DNA of 64,000 nt from Salinirubellus salinus. GTDB lineage: Archaea > Halobacteriota > Halobacteria > Halobacteriales > Haloarculaceae. The position numbers were made by a program, and so were the translations under genes. The stretch lies in assembly GCF_025231485.1 (NCBI RefSeq), contig NZ_CP104003.1, positions 372,001 to 436,000 of the forward strand, read 5' to 3'. Position 1 is the first letter of the stretch, and the number at the start of each line of letters is the position of its first letter. Shown in pieces: positions 34,729-43,261 of this stretch. A model generated the notes under the pieces. That model was not told where the DNA came from. It saw only the letters and a list, made by a program, of their open reading frames with translations, and ran no database searches.

Positions 34729-35802
34729 ATGGAACTGCCCGACCGTCTCGTCTCGCGGTTTCGCCGGCTTCGGGGGACCGAAGTGACGGACGATGCGGGC
34801 GATGCGGACGTCGACCTCGAACGCCGTCGTGTCCTCCGTGCCGCCGCGGTCGGTGGCCTCGGCCTCGGCGGGGCGAAGGCCGTCGACAACGTCCTCGTCG
34901 GGTACGGCCCGCTCGTGGGCGAGAACCTCCACACGCAGTCGCTCGCGAGCGTCGCGAGCGAAGGCCTGTTTGCCGGCGAGCGGACCGTCGACGTGGACGG
35001 TCACCAGCTCTCGATGGTGAAGGGTATCATCACCGTCTCGGCGGACGAGGAACGACGCGAACGGTTCCGGGTAGCCAAGACCACGCCGGCCGAGGCGGCC
35101 GACCTCGACACGGAGCTCGGGCTCTCGTCCGGGCCGCTGGAGCGGGTCGTCCGCGACCTGCGCGAACTCCAGAGCGGGGTCGCGCCGTTCGCGTTCGGCG
35201 ACCTCGCCGAGACGTTCGAGCGGGCGCGCGCGGCCGAGCCACGACCGCTCACGACGGCGCTGTTGCGTGGTGGCTCACACGGCGTGGCGGCCTCGCTCGT
35301 CGGCGAGTTCACCGGGGCGGACCCCACAGAGCCCGAAGCGGTGATCCGGGGGCTCGTGGGGGCGTTCCGCGAGAAGACCGACTACGACGTGCCGCGCTAT
35401 CTCGCCGGCGCGGTCCAGTTCAACCTCGCGATGGACACGGTCGCCCTGCGCGAACCGTTCGCCGACGACGTGGACTGGGCATCGCTCACCGACGGCGAGC
35501 CGACCGGCCTGTTCTGCAACGAGTACGCCAAGCGGTCCGTGGAGGCGCTGCACGCCGCCGACTCCCGCGTCCAGACCCCGCCCGTCGCGGGCGCGCTCGT
35601 CTACGACACGCGTCACAGGCACGTCTACACGATGGCGGCGAGCGTGGTCCGCGAGGACGGCGAACTCGTGGTCCCCGCGACGTTCCTCGACTACATGCAC
35701 TCGACGCTGTACGGAGACGGTCGGCTGACCGGCCTGCTCGGCGAGGGGTTGGAAGCGTACGACCGTCGGCACCGCGCGACCGAGGTGGGGTGGCGACATT
35801 GA
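34729..35802 (+). CDS. Tat-like surface-block protein, unknown function
   Basis: The 357-residue protein starts MELPDRLVSRFRRLRG. An internal stretch LERRRVLRAAAVGGLGLGGA (about residues 29-48) looks like a twin-arginine signal or membrane anchor set after a short basic-acidic lead. The long soluble part has no motif I know; distinct pieces are FLDYMHSTLYGDGRLTGLLG and LFCNEYAKRSVEALHAADS, with a Cys at about 263. It lies between the S-layer gene and the archaeosortase pair in the same direction, with its own promoter (AAAGCACTTA near 34696) and a leaderless start. A role in surface-protein handling is inferred from place only. Confidence 0.65.
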   Translation: MELPDRLVSRFRRLRGTEVTDDAGDADVDLERRRVLRAAAVGGLGLGGAKAVDNVLVGYGPLVGENLHTQSLASVASEGLFAGERTVDVDGHQLSMVKGIITVSADEERRERFRVAKTTPAEAADLDTELGLSSGPLERVVRDLRELQSGVAPFAFGDLAETFERARAAEPRPLTTALLRGGSHGVAASLVGEFTGADPTEPEAVIRGLVGAFREKTDYDVPRYLAGAVQFNLAMDTVALREPFADDVDWASLTDGEPTGLFCNEYAKRSVEALHAADSRVQTPPVAGALVYDTRHRHVYTMAASVVREDGELVVPATFLDYMHSTLYGDGRLTGLLGEGLEAYDRRHRATEVGWRH

Positions 35803-35874
35803 TTCAACGCCAGACGCCGACCCACCGTGGGCCGTCACATCTAACTTCGAGAACGACGGAGGAGGACTAACCAC

Positions 35875-36819
35875 ATGCCGCAAGGACCGACCGACCTCCT
35901 GGCGTGGCTCTCCATCGGCCTGTTCGTGGCCGGCGTCCTCCTCGAGCGTCGCGACCGCCGTGTCGGGCGTGCGCTCACCGCGGCCGGCTGGGTCACCTTC
36001 GGGGTGTTCTGGGGCGTTCTCGTGCCGCACTTCCTGCTCGTCGAGAAGAGCGCCATCGAGGGGATCGCCAGCCTCGCGGCCGTCCCCGCCTCCGTCTACA
36101 CCGGCTACCTGCTCTGGAACGGTCGGGACTCGTTGTTCGTCCTCTCACGGGCCGTCGCGGTGATGGGCGTCATCTACCTCCCGGCGACGACAATCCAGCC
36201 GGCCTACGAGTTCCTCATCGAGGAGACGACCCGGCAGGTCGCACTCGGCATCGACCTGCTCGGCTACTCGCCGGAGGTGACGGCGAACGAAGAAGGCGTC
36301 CGCAACACGTTCGTGTTCACCACCGGCGGACGGACCTTCGAGACCTACATCATCCTCGCGTGTACGGGGCTGGGGAGCATGGCCATCTTCGCGGGCGTCA
36401 TCGCGGCCGTGAAGGCACCGATCGACCGCAAGGTCGGGGCGTTCCTCGTCAGCATCCCCGTCATCTGGGTGCTGAACATCGCCCGGAACGTCTGGATCGC
36501 CATCGCCTTCGGCAAGCAGTGGCTGCAGGTGGGCGTCGACCCGGTCAGCGCCGTCTTCGGCGTCCCGGCCGGTGACGAGGGCCTCGTCTCGTTCTACCTC
36601 GCGGACAAGGTCATCGCGCAGTCGGCGTCGGTGGTGGCGCTGCTCGCCATCACGTTCTTCGTCGTCCGGCGACTCCCCGAGGTGACGACGGTCCTCGAGG
36701 ACACCGTCTACGTGCTGACGCGGCGCGAACTCGACCTGCAGGCGGAACTCGGGCTGCGGCCGGGCGGGCCGCCGGCCACCGACGGCGGCCGGCCGGCGGA
36801 GCGCGACGGTGAGCAGTGA
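35875..36819 (+). CDS. artA: archaeosortase A, first of a tandem pair
   Basis: Archaeosortases cut the C-terminal sorting signal of surface proteins and allow lipid anchoring. The 314-residue membrane protein has about eight helices. The catalytic Cys163 is in ILACTGLGSMAIFAG and the Arg204 in LNIARNVWIA; both agree with family motifs. At the place where the sister gene has Arg (ADRILAQ) this one has Lys245 (ADKVIAQ). If that is the third essential Arg known from Haloferax ArtA, activity may be altered. SAIEG and GRDSLFVLSRAVAVMG in the N-terminal half are also family signatures. Its stop overlaps the next ATG by one base (TGATG). Confidence 0.9.
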   Translation: MPQGPTDLLAWLSIGLFVAGVLLERRDRRVGRALTAAGWVTFGVFWGVLVPHFLLVEKSAIEGIASLAAVPASVYTGYLLWNGRDSLFVLSRAVAVMGVIYLPATTIQPAYEFLIEETTRQVALGIDLLGYSPEVTANEEGVRNTFVFTTGGRTFETYIILACTGLGSMAIFAGVIAAVKAPIDRKVGAFLVSIPVIWVLNIARNVWIAIAFGKQWLQVGVDPVSAVFGVPAGDEGLVSFYLADKVIAQSASVVALLAITFFVVRRLPEVTTVLEDTVYVLTRRELDLQAELGLRPGGPPATDGGRPAERDGEQ

Positions 36820-37853
36820 TGGGACCCGTCGAGACGAGTCTCTCGGTCTACGACGCACTCGCCGAGCCGCTGGCGTGGCTCGTGGTGGGGACCTTCTTGT
36901 TGGGTGCGGCCGCGGAACTCCGCTCGCGTGCGCTCGCCCGTTACATCACCGTCGGGGCGTGGGGGCTGTTCGCCGTCTTCTGGCTCGTCCAGACGCCACA
37001 CTTCGTCTTCGAGCAGAAGTCGGCTATCGAGGGGGTCGGCGCGCTCGCCGCCATCCCCATCTCGGTGTACGTCGGCCACCTCCTGTACGCCGGGCGTGAC
37101 TCGCTGCTGGTCCTCTCGCGGGCCGTCGCCGCGATGGGTGTCGTGTTCATGCCGTTCGAGATGGTCGCGCCGCTCCGACAGGCACTCGTCGAGACGGTGA
37201 CGGTCCACACCGAGGTGCTGATGGCACAGCTCGGTCAGGAGCCGGCAGTCATCTCCGGCCAGCAGGTCTGTCGCGAGTACGCCGCGAGCGGCGCCTGTCT
37301 CGAGCACTACCCGGACTACCGCTCGACGTTCTTCTTCGAGACGACGAACCCCTCCACCGGCGACCCGTACACCATCACCTACACCATCCTCATCGCCTGT
37401 ACCGGCATCGGGAGCATGGCCATCTTCGCCGGGCTCGTCGCGGCCGTGCGCGCACCGCTCCGCCGGAAGGCCCGTGCGCTCGCCGTCTCCCTGCCGGTCA
37501 TCTACGTCCTCAACCTCGGGCGAAACGTGTTCATCGGCCTCTCGTTCGGACAGATGCGCGCGCAGGTCGCCCCCGAACTGATCGCGAGCACGTTCGACTT
37601 CTCGCTCGCACAGGACCCCGCGCTCGTCTCGTACTACGTCGCCGACCGGATCCTCGCCCAGACGGGCTCGGTGCTGGCGCTCGTCGTCGTCACCTACCTC
37701 GTGGTCCGTGAGCTACCGGAGGTACTGGCCGTGGTCGAGGACGTGCTGTTCGTGGTCACCGGAAGCGAGTGGGACCTGCGCGCGGCGCTCGACGTCGACA
37801 GTGCGGCCGACGCCCCGCCGGTCCGGGCCGACGCCGACAGTAGGGGCGACTAG
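36819..37853 (+). CDS. second archaeosortase of the tandem pair
   Basis: This 344-residue membrane protein is a paralogue of its upstream neighbour, with the same order of motifs: SAIEGVGALAAIP, GRDSLLVLSRAVAAMG, LIACTGIGSMAIFAG (Cys194), LNLGRNVFIG (Arg235) and YYVADRILAQ (Arg277). All three presumed catalytic residues are present, so this copy looks the more conventional at the active site. It has an extra external segment around residues 140-180 (QVCREYAASGACLEHYPDYR) with Cys151 and Cys160, which could form a disulfide. The start ATG overlaps the stop of the first copy. It converges on dph5 with a four-base overlap. Confidence 0.88.
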   Translation: MGPVETSLSVYDALAEPLAWLVVGTFLLGAAAELRSRALARYITVGAWGLFAVFWLVQTPHFVFEQKSAIEGVGALAAIPISVYVGHLLYAGRDSLLVLSRAVAAMGVVFMPFEMVAPLRQALVETVTVHTEVLMAQLGQEPAVISGQQVCREYAASGACLEHYPDYRSTFFFETTNPSTGDPYTITYTILIACTGIGSMAIFAGLVAAVRAPLRRKARALAVSLPVIYVLNLGRNVFIGLSFGQMRAQVAPELIASTFDFSLAQDPALVSYYVADRILAQTGSVLALVVVTYLVVRELPEVLAVVEDVLFVVTGSEWDLRAALDVDSAADAPPVRADADSRGD

Positions 37854-38626
37854 CCGGCCCTTTCGTCACCCAGCAGTCGCTCGGGCGCGCCCGCGAGTGC
37901 CGCCAGCGCCTCGCGCTCGACGTGGTGGAGGTCGCCCGGCAGAACGAGCATGTGGAGCGGGTCGCCGAACTCCCGCTCGGCCAGCGCGGGCAGCCCGTCG
38001 GCGACGACGACGGGCTCTGGACTCCCCGCACGGCACACCGCCACGCCGAGTCGGTCACCCAGTTCTTCAGCCAGCAGGCCGGCCGCGGTGCTCGCGGTCA
38101 TGTAGCGGTCCTCGGCCCGCTTGATGTCGAGGAAGACGAGCGTATGGAGGCCGCGCTCGGCGTTGGCCTCGATGGTCTCCACGACGCTCCCGGGGACGCC
38201 CATCGACCCGTAGGGAAACGGGAGCGTGGTCGCCTTCCCGAAGCGGTAGTTCTGGAGGCCGGTCAACGAGGCGGCGGCCGCGGCCGCGGTGGTGCCGTGG
38301 ACGATTCGCGTCTCGATACCACGCTCGTGTGCACGCAGGCGGAGGTCGACGTGCGTCGTCGAGATCATCGTGTCCCCGGCGGTGCAGAAGACGGCCTCTC
38401 CCGTCTCGGCCGCCTCAAGGATGGGTTCGGGGTCCTGCTCGACGCCCTCCCGGTCGCGGACCTCGATGGTCGTGTCGTGGAACTCCTCGACGTCCTCCAC
38501 CGTGGTCCCGACGAGGCGGCTGGTGTAGAACTCCGCGAACACGCGGTCGGCCTCGGCGATAGCCTCGCGGCCCTCGACAGTGATAGAGCGTTCGTCGTAG
38601 AGACCGAGCCCGACGAAGGTGAGCAT
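37850..38626 (-). CDS. dph5: diphthine synthase
   Basis: Dph5 is the SAM-dependent methyltransferase that builds diphthamide on elongation factor 2. The 258-residue protein has the tetrapyrrole-methylase-like fold with MLTFVGLGLYDERSITVEG at the start, FAEFYTSRLVG, AGDTMISTTHVDLRLRA (SAM binding), GLQNYRFGKATTLPFPYG, and LHTLVFLDIKRAEDRYMT. These are textbook archaeal Dph5 motifs and the length is normal. The start at ATG 38626 matches the family N-terminus. Its 3' end overlaps the second archaeosortase gene. Confidence 0.95.
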   Translation of the reverse strand: MLTFVGLGLYDERSITVEGREAIAEADRVFAEFYTSRLVGTTVEDVEEFHDTTIEVRDREGVEQDPEPILEAAETGEAVFCTAGDTMISTTHVDLRLRAHERGIETRIVHGTTAAAAAASLTGLQNYRFGKATTLPFPYGSMGVPGSVVETIEANAERGLHTLVFLDIKRAEDRYMTASTAAGLLAEELGDRLGVAVCRAGSPEPVVVADGLPALAEREFGDPLHMLVLPGDLHHVEREALAALAGAPERLLGDERAG

Positions 38627-38724
38627 ACCCGGCATCACGGGCGGGCAGGCATAAGCGGCGCGGGACGCGTGCGTGGCCACACCAGAGCGGCACGCTTACC
38701 CGAGGCGCCACCCCATCCCCATCG

Positions 38725-39753
38725 ATGACCGTCCCGTGTGTGCGTGTCGCCCGCGAGGCTGGCGAGGAGACCAGACAGGCCCTCGCCGAACTCGACGTCC
38801 TCGACGAGTCCCACGACATCACCGTCGAGGACGGGTGGCTCTATGTGCCCGTCGCGGACCCGCCGGCGGTGCCCGAGACGTACGACGTGGTCGAGTTCGA
38901 CGCGCCCGCCCGGGAGCGACAGACCAGACCCGTCGACCTGCTCGGCTACGAACCCTCCTACGAGCGACTGGGGGACATCGTCATCCTCGACGAGGACGAC
39001 CCGGACCGCGCACGCGACATCGCCGACGCCGTGATGGCCTCGGACCTCCGGGCGAAGACCGTCGTCAACCGTGCCTCACCCATCGAGGGTGAACTCCGCG
39101 TGCGCGAGTGGGACGTCCTCGCCGGCGACGGGACCGAGACGGTCCACCGGGAGTACGGCTGTTCGTTCGCGCTCGACATCGCGACGGTCTACTTCTCGCC
39201 CAGACTCGCAACCGAGCGCCACCGCGTCACCGAGCAGGTCCGCGACGGGGAGCGGTTCTTCGACATGTTTGCCGGTGTTGGGCCGTTCGCCGTCCCCGCG
39301 GCCAAGCGTGGCGCCGAGGTGGTCGGCGTGGACCTCAACCCGGCCGCTGTCGCGTACCTCCGCGAGAACGCCGAACGCAACGGGGTGGCCGACCGCGTGA
39401 CCGCCATCGAGGGAGACGTCCGCGACGTCGTCGCGGGCTCGTCGGGCGCGCGAGCGTCCGACGGCGTCGGGGGGACTGTCGAGGAGTACGACGGGTGGGC
39501 CGACCGTCTCGTCATGAACCTCCCGCACTCCGCTGGCGAGTTCCTCGACACCGCGGTGGCGCTGGCCGGCGACGAGTGTGTCCTCCATTACTACGACATC
39601 CAGCACGACTCGGACCCGTTCGGGCCGGGCGAGGCGGCCATCCGCGAAGCCGCCGGCGAGGCGTACGAGGTCGAGGTCCTGACTCGCCGGGTGGTCCGGT
39701 CGTACGCACCACACGAGGAGAACGTGTGTCTGGACGTGCGGCTGACGCGCTGA
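38725..39753 (+). CDS. tRNA (guanine37-N1)-methyltransferase Trm5/Taw2 family
   Basis: The enzyme methylates G37 next to the tRNA anticodon, or transfers an aminocarboxypropyl group if of the Taw2 type. The 342-residue protein has an N-terminal D1/D2 region (VDLLGYEPSYERLGDIVIL) and a Rossmann methyltransferase: DIATVYFSPRLATERHRVTE, FFDMFAGVGPFAVPAAKRG (SAM site, about 178-196), GVDLNPAAVAYLRENAERNG and MNLPHSAGEFLD. NLPHS matches Trm5 (NPP in other groups), so I favour Trm5. It is divergent from dph5 with a 98-bp gap and lies just before a tRNA gene. Confidence 0.9.
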   Translation: MTVPCVRVAREAGEETRQALAELDVLDESHDITVEDGWLYVPVADPPAVPETYDVVEFDAPARERQTRPVDLLGYEPSYERLGDIVILDEDDPDRARDIADAVMASDLRAKTVVNRASPIEGELRVREWDVLAGDGTETVHREYGCSFALDIATVYFSPRLATERHRVTEQVRDGERFFDMFAGVGPFAVPAAKRGAEVVGVDLNPAAVAYLRENAERNGVADRVTAIEGDVRDVVAGSSGARASDGVGGTVEEYDGWADRLVMNLPHSAGEFLDTAVALAGDECVLHYYDIQHDSDPFGPGEAAIREAAGEAYEVEVLTRRVVRSYAPHEENVCLDVRLTR

Positions 39754-39799
39754 GTCTGTGACGCGACGTGGGCGGTCCACCGGTGACGGATGAGTCCGG

Positions 39800-39812
39800 A
39801 ATCCTTATACTG
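39800..39812 (+). promoter_or_regulatory. TATA-like promoter of tRNA-Thr
   Basis: The sequence ATCCTTATACTGC lies 25-36 bp before the tRNA 5' end. CTTATAC is a reasonable archaeal TATA box at the expected distance for a tRNA gene transcribed without a long leader. Confidence 0.5.
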
Positions 39813-39836
39813 CAAACCGACGGACCTTGTGGTAGC

Positions 39837-39909
39837 GCCGGTATAGCTCAGCTGGCAGAGCGATTCCTTCGTAAGGAATAGGCCGAGGGTTCAAATCCCT
39901 CTACCGGCT
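39837..39909 (+). tRNA. tRNA-Thr (anticodon CGT)
   Basis: The sequence folds as a full cloverleaf. The acceptor stem pairs GCCGGTA (39837-39843) with TACCGGC (39902-39908), followed by discriminator T. The D-arm contains AGCTCAGCTGGCAGAGC, and the T-arm GAGGG-TTCAAAT-CCCTC. The anticodon stem pairs ATTCC (39863-39867) with GGAAT (39875-39879) around loop TTCGTAA, giving anticodon CGT, which reads threonine codon ACG. No intron and no encoded CCA. It stands alone between trm5 and a histidine kinase gene. Confidence 0.97.
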
Positions 39910-40018
39910 CTTTCTGGGCGAACGCAGTGGGCGTTACCCGAGTAGACCTTCTGAGCGAACACGGCGAGGCCGAGACAACCCGCCGTAGCACAGTCGACAC
40001 AGCCACCGAGCGTCGGCC

Positions 40019-40741
40019 TCAGACCACCTCGACGTCCCGCACTTCGAAGCGGGCGCCCCCCTCGCGCCCCTCGTCGACGAGCACCGCCCAGTCGTGGGCG
40101 TCGGCGACGTGTTCGACACTCGTCAGGCCGAAGCCGTGGCCGTCGCCGCCCGAGGAGTGGCCGGGGTCGAACACCGCCTCCCGCTCGCTCGGCGGGATGC
40201 CCGCGCCGTCGTCCTCGACGTAGAAGCCATCCTCGTCGATGGAGCCGGCCCACACCGTCACGTCGGGGCCGGCGTGGTCGAGCGCGTTGGAGACGAGGTT
40301 CATCAGGAGCCGGTCGACAGCGTCCGGGTCCCCCCGGAACTCGAGTGTCCCTTCGACGAGGAGGTCGTCCCGGGGGGTGGCCAGGTCACGCCACACCGAG
40401 CGGACGAGCGCCTCGAAGTCGAGTCGCTCCCAGCGCGCCCGCTCCTCGGCGCGAAGTAGTGTCCGCCAGCGCTCCAGCATACCGCCCACGCGAGCGAGGG
40501 CGTCCGCGGCGGCCTCGAGGTGCTCATCGTCGTCGTCGGCCTCTCTCGCCAGTGCGATGCGGCCGGCCGCGACGCTCACGGGCGTCCGGATGTCGTGGAC
40601 GAACACCTCCGAGCACTCGGTGAGGCGGTCGACTCGCCGCTGGAGTCGCTCGGCGCGACGGTGCGTCTGCTCGCACGTCTCCGTCTCGTCACCGGCGTCG
40701 GGAGGGGCGGCGCCGGGCAGGTGGGTGGGGGGAGTTGTCAT
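40019..40741 (-). CDS. small sensor histidine kinase
   Basis: The 240-residue protein is a minimal kinase core. A helical segment (residues 20-45) leads into the H-box FVHDIRTPVSVAAGR with the phosphoacceptor His at about residue 49. The ATPase part has the N-box LLMNLVSNALDHAG, G1-box YVEDDGAGIPPSE, and G2-box GGDGHGFGLTSVEHV. No transmembrane or PAS domain is present, so it must receive its signal from another protein or through its short N-terminus. No response regulator gene is adjacent. Many haloarchaeal kinases are similarly orphaned. Confidence 0.85.
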   Translation of the reverse strand: MTTPPTHLPGAAPPDAGDETETCEQTHRRAERLQRRVDRLTECSEVFVHDIRTPVSVAAGRIALAREADDDDEHLEAAADALARVGGMLERWRTLLRAEERARWERLDFEALVRSVWRDLATPRDDLLVEGTLEFRGDPDAVDRLLMNLVSNALDHAGPDVTVWAGSIDEDGFYVEDDGAGIPPSEREAVFDPGHSSGGDGHGFGLTSVEHVADAHDWAVLVDEGREGGARFEVRDVEVV

Positions 40742-40928
40742 GGGTATCGGAGCCGGGGGAGCCGCGTGTCGAAGATGCCGGACGACACGTATGGTCTGTG
40801 TGCTTTCTGTATAAAGCCGACGCCCGATATCACCTTCCGCACTGGGAGCGCGCTACGCTCCGAAATCCACAGTGAAACCGGTACGGGGTTACGGAATACA
40901 TAAATCTGAGGCTGGCGAACGACGGCCC

Positions 40929-41450
40929 GTGAGAGACGGGGAACTCGACGCCGTGGACGAGCAGATCCTCGCGCTCCTGCAGCGCGACGGCCGGGCGACG
41001 ATGACCGAACTGGCCGCGGGACTCGACGTCTCCGCGAGCACGGTCCGGAACCGCATCCGCGCGATGGAGCGAGCCGGGATCATCGAGGGGTACACCGCGG
41101 TCGTGGACTACCCCGCCGCCCAGTACCCGCTGCACTACCACTTCACGTGTACGGGGTCGGTACGGGAGCGGTCGCAACAGGCGGAGGCGGTCCTCGACAT
41201 CCCGGGCGTGCTGGGCGTCAGGGAGCTGATGACTGGCCATCGCAACGTCCTCATTGAGGCGGTGGGCGAGGACCGGGACGACATCACGCGGATCGCCCAC
41301 GAACTGGACGAACTCGGACTGGAGGTCGTCGAGGAGTCCCTCGTCAGGCGCGTTGCCCACCGCGTCTCCTCGCCGTTCGACGACCGCGTCGGCGGTGGGG
41401 ACGCCGACGACCGTGGTGAGGAAGCCGCCGACGTGGACGCCGAGGAGTGA
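40929..41450 (+). CDS. Lrp/AsnC-family transcription regulator
   Basis: The 173-residue protein starts at GTG 40929 (VRDGELDAVDEQILALLQRD). Its helix-turn-helix is TMTELAAGLDVSASTVRNRI (about 22-41) followed by MERAGIIEGYTAVVDY. The C-terminal half is an AsnC/RAM-like ligand-binding alpha/beta domain (VLDIPGVLGVRELMTGHRNV), then an acidic tail. The TATA box AATACATAAATC centred near 40900 leaves only a leaderless GTG start, so the longer ATG at 40872 is rejected. The ligand is unknown. Confidence 0.82.
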   Translation: MRDGELDAVDEQILALLQRDGRATMTELAAGLDVSASTVRNRIRAMERAGIIEGYTAVVDYPAAQYPLHYHFTCTGSVRERSQQAEAVLDIPGVLGVRELMTGHRNVLIEAVGEDRDDITRIAHELDELGLEVVEESLVRRVAHRVSSPFDDRVGGGDADDRGEEAADVDAEE

Positions 41451-41501
41451 GGAGCGGTCGAACCGGCCGTCCTGCCCGGCCGGGGCGCAGCCGACGGAAC
41501 C

Positions 41502-42188
41502 TTACTGCGTCCGATCGTCGCCCGTCGGTGACTCCTCCCCGGTGAAGAGGGCGCTGTTGAGGACGGAGTTCGTCGCTCGTCGGATTCGCTCCGAGACCGC
41601 CTGCGGGGTGACGCCCAGTTCCTCGGCGAGGTCGGTGGCGGTCACGCGCCGCGGCACCTCGAAGTAGCCCCGTCTGACCGCGGTCCGGAGCGTCTCGCGC
41701 TGGGTCTCGGTCAGGTCGAACCCGTCTGGCGTCTCGCTGTCCTCGGAGAGCGTGTACACCCGGTCGACCGACACGGTGATGCCGTGGTCGTCGAGGTACT
41801 CGTGGAACGCTCGCAAGCGGTCGTGATCCGGGAATCGGACGATGAACTCCCAGCGGCCGTGTGCCCCGCCGCCGCGCAGGATGGCTCCCTCGGACCTGAC
41901 GACACCCTCGAAGAGGCTCTCGGGCGGACTCTCCCACTCGACGGCGTAGAGCGTCTCGTCGTCGACGCTGTCGAGACGGGCTAGCTGCCCCACGAGTGGG
42001 TCCTCGTTCACCACCCGTTCGAACGCGTCGAGCCGCTCGTCCTCGAGCCGTACCCAGACGTACGGCATCACCTCGGCACCCGTGGGGACGACTCGCTCGA
42101 GCCGGATGCGGACGTCGGGCGTGGTCTGCAGGAGGTCGCCGAGGAGGAACTCCTCGGCAGGGAGACTGAACTCGGCGATGACCGTCAT
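41502..42188 (-). CDS. bacterio-opsin-activator-type HTH-10 regulator
   Basis: The 228-residue protein has the common haloarchaeal layout: an N-terminal sensor region (about 1-155, MTVIAEFSLPAEEFLLGDLL) and a C-terminal HTH-10 domain (LTETQRETLRTAVRRGYFEVPR then TATDLAEELGVTPQAVSERIRR). This is the Bat family DNA-binding domain. The start at ATG 42188 is the conserved one for this group (MTVIAEF...). It is divergent from the lipase gene. Target genes cannot be told. Confidence 0.85.
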   Translation of the reverse strand: MTVIAEFSLPAEEFLLGDLLQTTPDVRIRLERVVPTGAEVMPYVWVRLEDERLDAFERVVNEDPLVGQLARLDSVDDETLYAVEWESPPESLFEGVVRSEGAILRGGGAHGRWEFIVRFPDHDRLRAFHEYLDDHGITVSVDRVYTLSEDSETPDGFDLTETQRETLRTAVRRGYFEVPRRVTATDLAEELGVTPQAVSERIRRATNSVLNSALFTGEESPTGDDRTQ

Positions 42189-42329
42189 GGTCGAGATACG
42201 CCCGACGAGTGTATCAACGTGCTGTCGGTTCCCAGTGGGTGACACTCTCCACCCACCTGATGCGATTCCTGCCACCTGGAAAGCGTATCTGGGCCGTCGG
42301 TTTCACATAGTTATTTACGGGGGACGCGA

Positions 42330-43238
42330 GTGTTGATTGGCAACGTGTCTCTCGGTAATCCGACTCGGGGGTGGCCGTTCGGGGCGGCGCTCCGTTCGAA
42401 CATCCGGCACCTGCGCGAGGCTCGCCGGAACGGGGGGTGTGCAGTGGCCTGTGACCACGGTCGGACCGACGGGTCACGACTCCCGTGGAACACGGGTGGC
42501 CTCTACGGTGGATGGGGTGGGCACGCGTTCCACGGCACCGAGCCGGGGAGCGAACGGACCCCCGTGGTGTTCGTCCACGGCAACCAGCGCGACGCCTGCG
42601 ACTGGGCGCCCCACGCCGAGTTCTTCCTCCAGCGGTCGTACCTCGGCGACGAACTCTGGGCAGTGAGCTTCCGCGACGGCAGCCCGAGTCACCCCGAGAT
42701 GGCCACGACGCTGGAGGACTTCGTCCACCGGGTGTGCGAGCACGCCGGCGCCGACTCGGTGTCGCTCGTCGCCCACAGCCTCGGCGTGACGGGCGTCCGC
42801 TGGTGGATGTCGGAGTACGACCGGTACGAGATGGTCGACAGTTTCGTCGGTCTCGCCGGCGCGAATCACGGCACCGTCCTCACGAAGTGGGCCGACGAGG
42901 CCGGGATGCGCGACGGCACCTACAAGATGAGCACCTTCCTCCGCGCGGACTACGACCGCATCGAGGGCCACCCGCTCGCCCGACTCAACGAGGACGAGAC
43001 GCCCGGTGACGTCGACTATTACACCATCCGCGGGACGGACGACCCGCTGTTCTGGGGCTGTCACGACAGTCCCGTACTCGAGGGCGCCACGAACCTCGTC
43101 CTCGAGACGGACCACGACGGCGTCCGGACCGAGCGACGGGCGCTCGAGCACTGCTACGAGTGGGTGGCAGACGAACACCCGTACGACCTGCAGAACCAGG
43201 TCGGCCTGCCTGACGCCGACGAGGAGACGGCGGACTGA
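42330..43238 (+). CDS. lipase/esterase, alpha/beta-hydrolase fold
   Basis: The protein of about 300 residues resembles the small lipase class 2 family. TPVVFVHGNQRDACDW carries the oxyanion region, VSLVAHSLGVTGVRWWM the nucleophile elbow AHSLG (Ser at about residue 146), and ETDHDGVRTERRALEHCYEW a likely catalytic His. YYTIRGTDDPLFWG holds a candidate Asp. No signal peptide is evident. A TATA box TTATTTA lies at 42311-42317, so the true start may be GTG 42345 (five codons later) rather than GTG 42330. It is the last intact gene before the insertion-scarred area. Confidence 0.8.
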   Translation: MLIGNVSLGNPTRGWPFGAALRSNIRHLREARRNGGCAVACDHGRTDGSRLPWNTGGLYGGWGGHAFHGTEPGSERTPVVFVHGNQRDACDWAPHAEFFLQRSYLGDELWAVSFRDGSPSHPEMATTLEDFVHRVCEHAGADSVSLVAHSLGVTGVRWWMSEYDRYEMVDSFVGLAGANHGTVLTKWADEAGMRDGTYKMSTFLRADYDRIEGHPLARLNEDETPGDVDYYTIRGTDDPLFWGCHDSPVLEGATNLVLETDHDGVRTERRALEHCYEWVADEHPYDLQNQVGLPDADEETAD

Positions 43239-43261
43239 GTCGCACGCTGTCCCCAGTGATA

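Noticed and set aside
40872-40928. Longer N-terminus of the Lrp regulator from ATG 40872
   Set aside because: It would run through the TATA box near 40900; the leaderless GTG at 40929 fits better.
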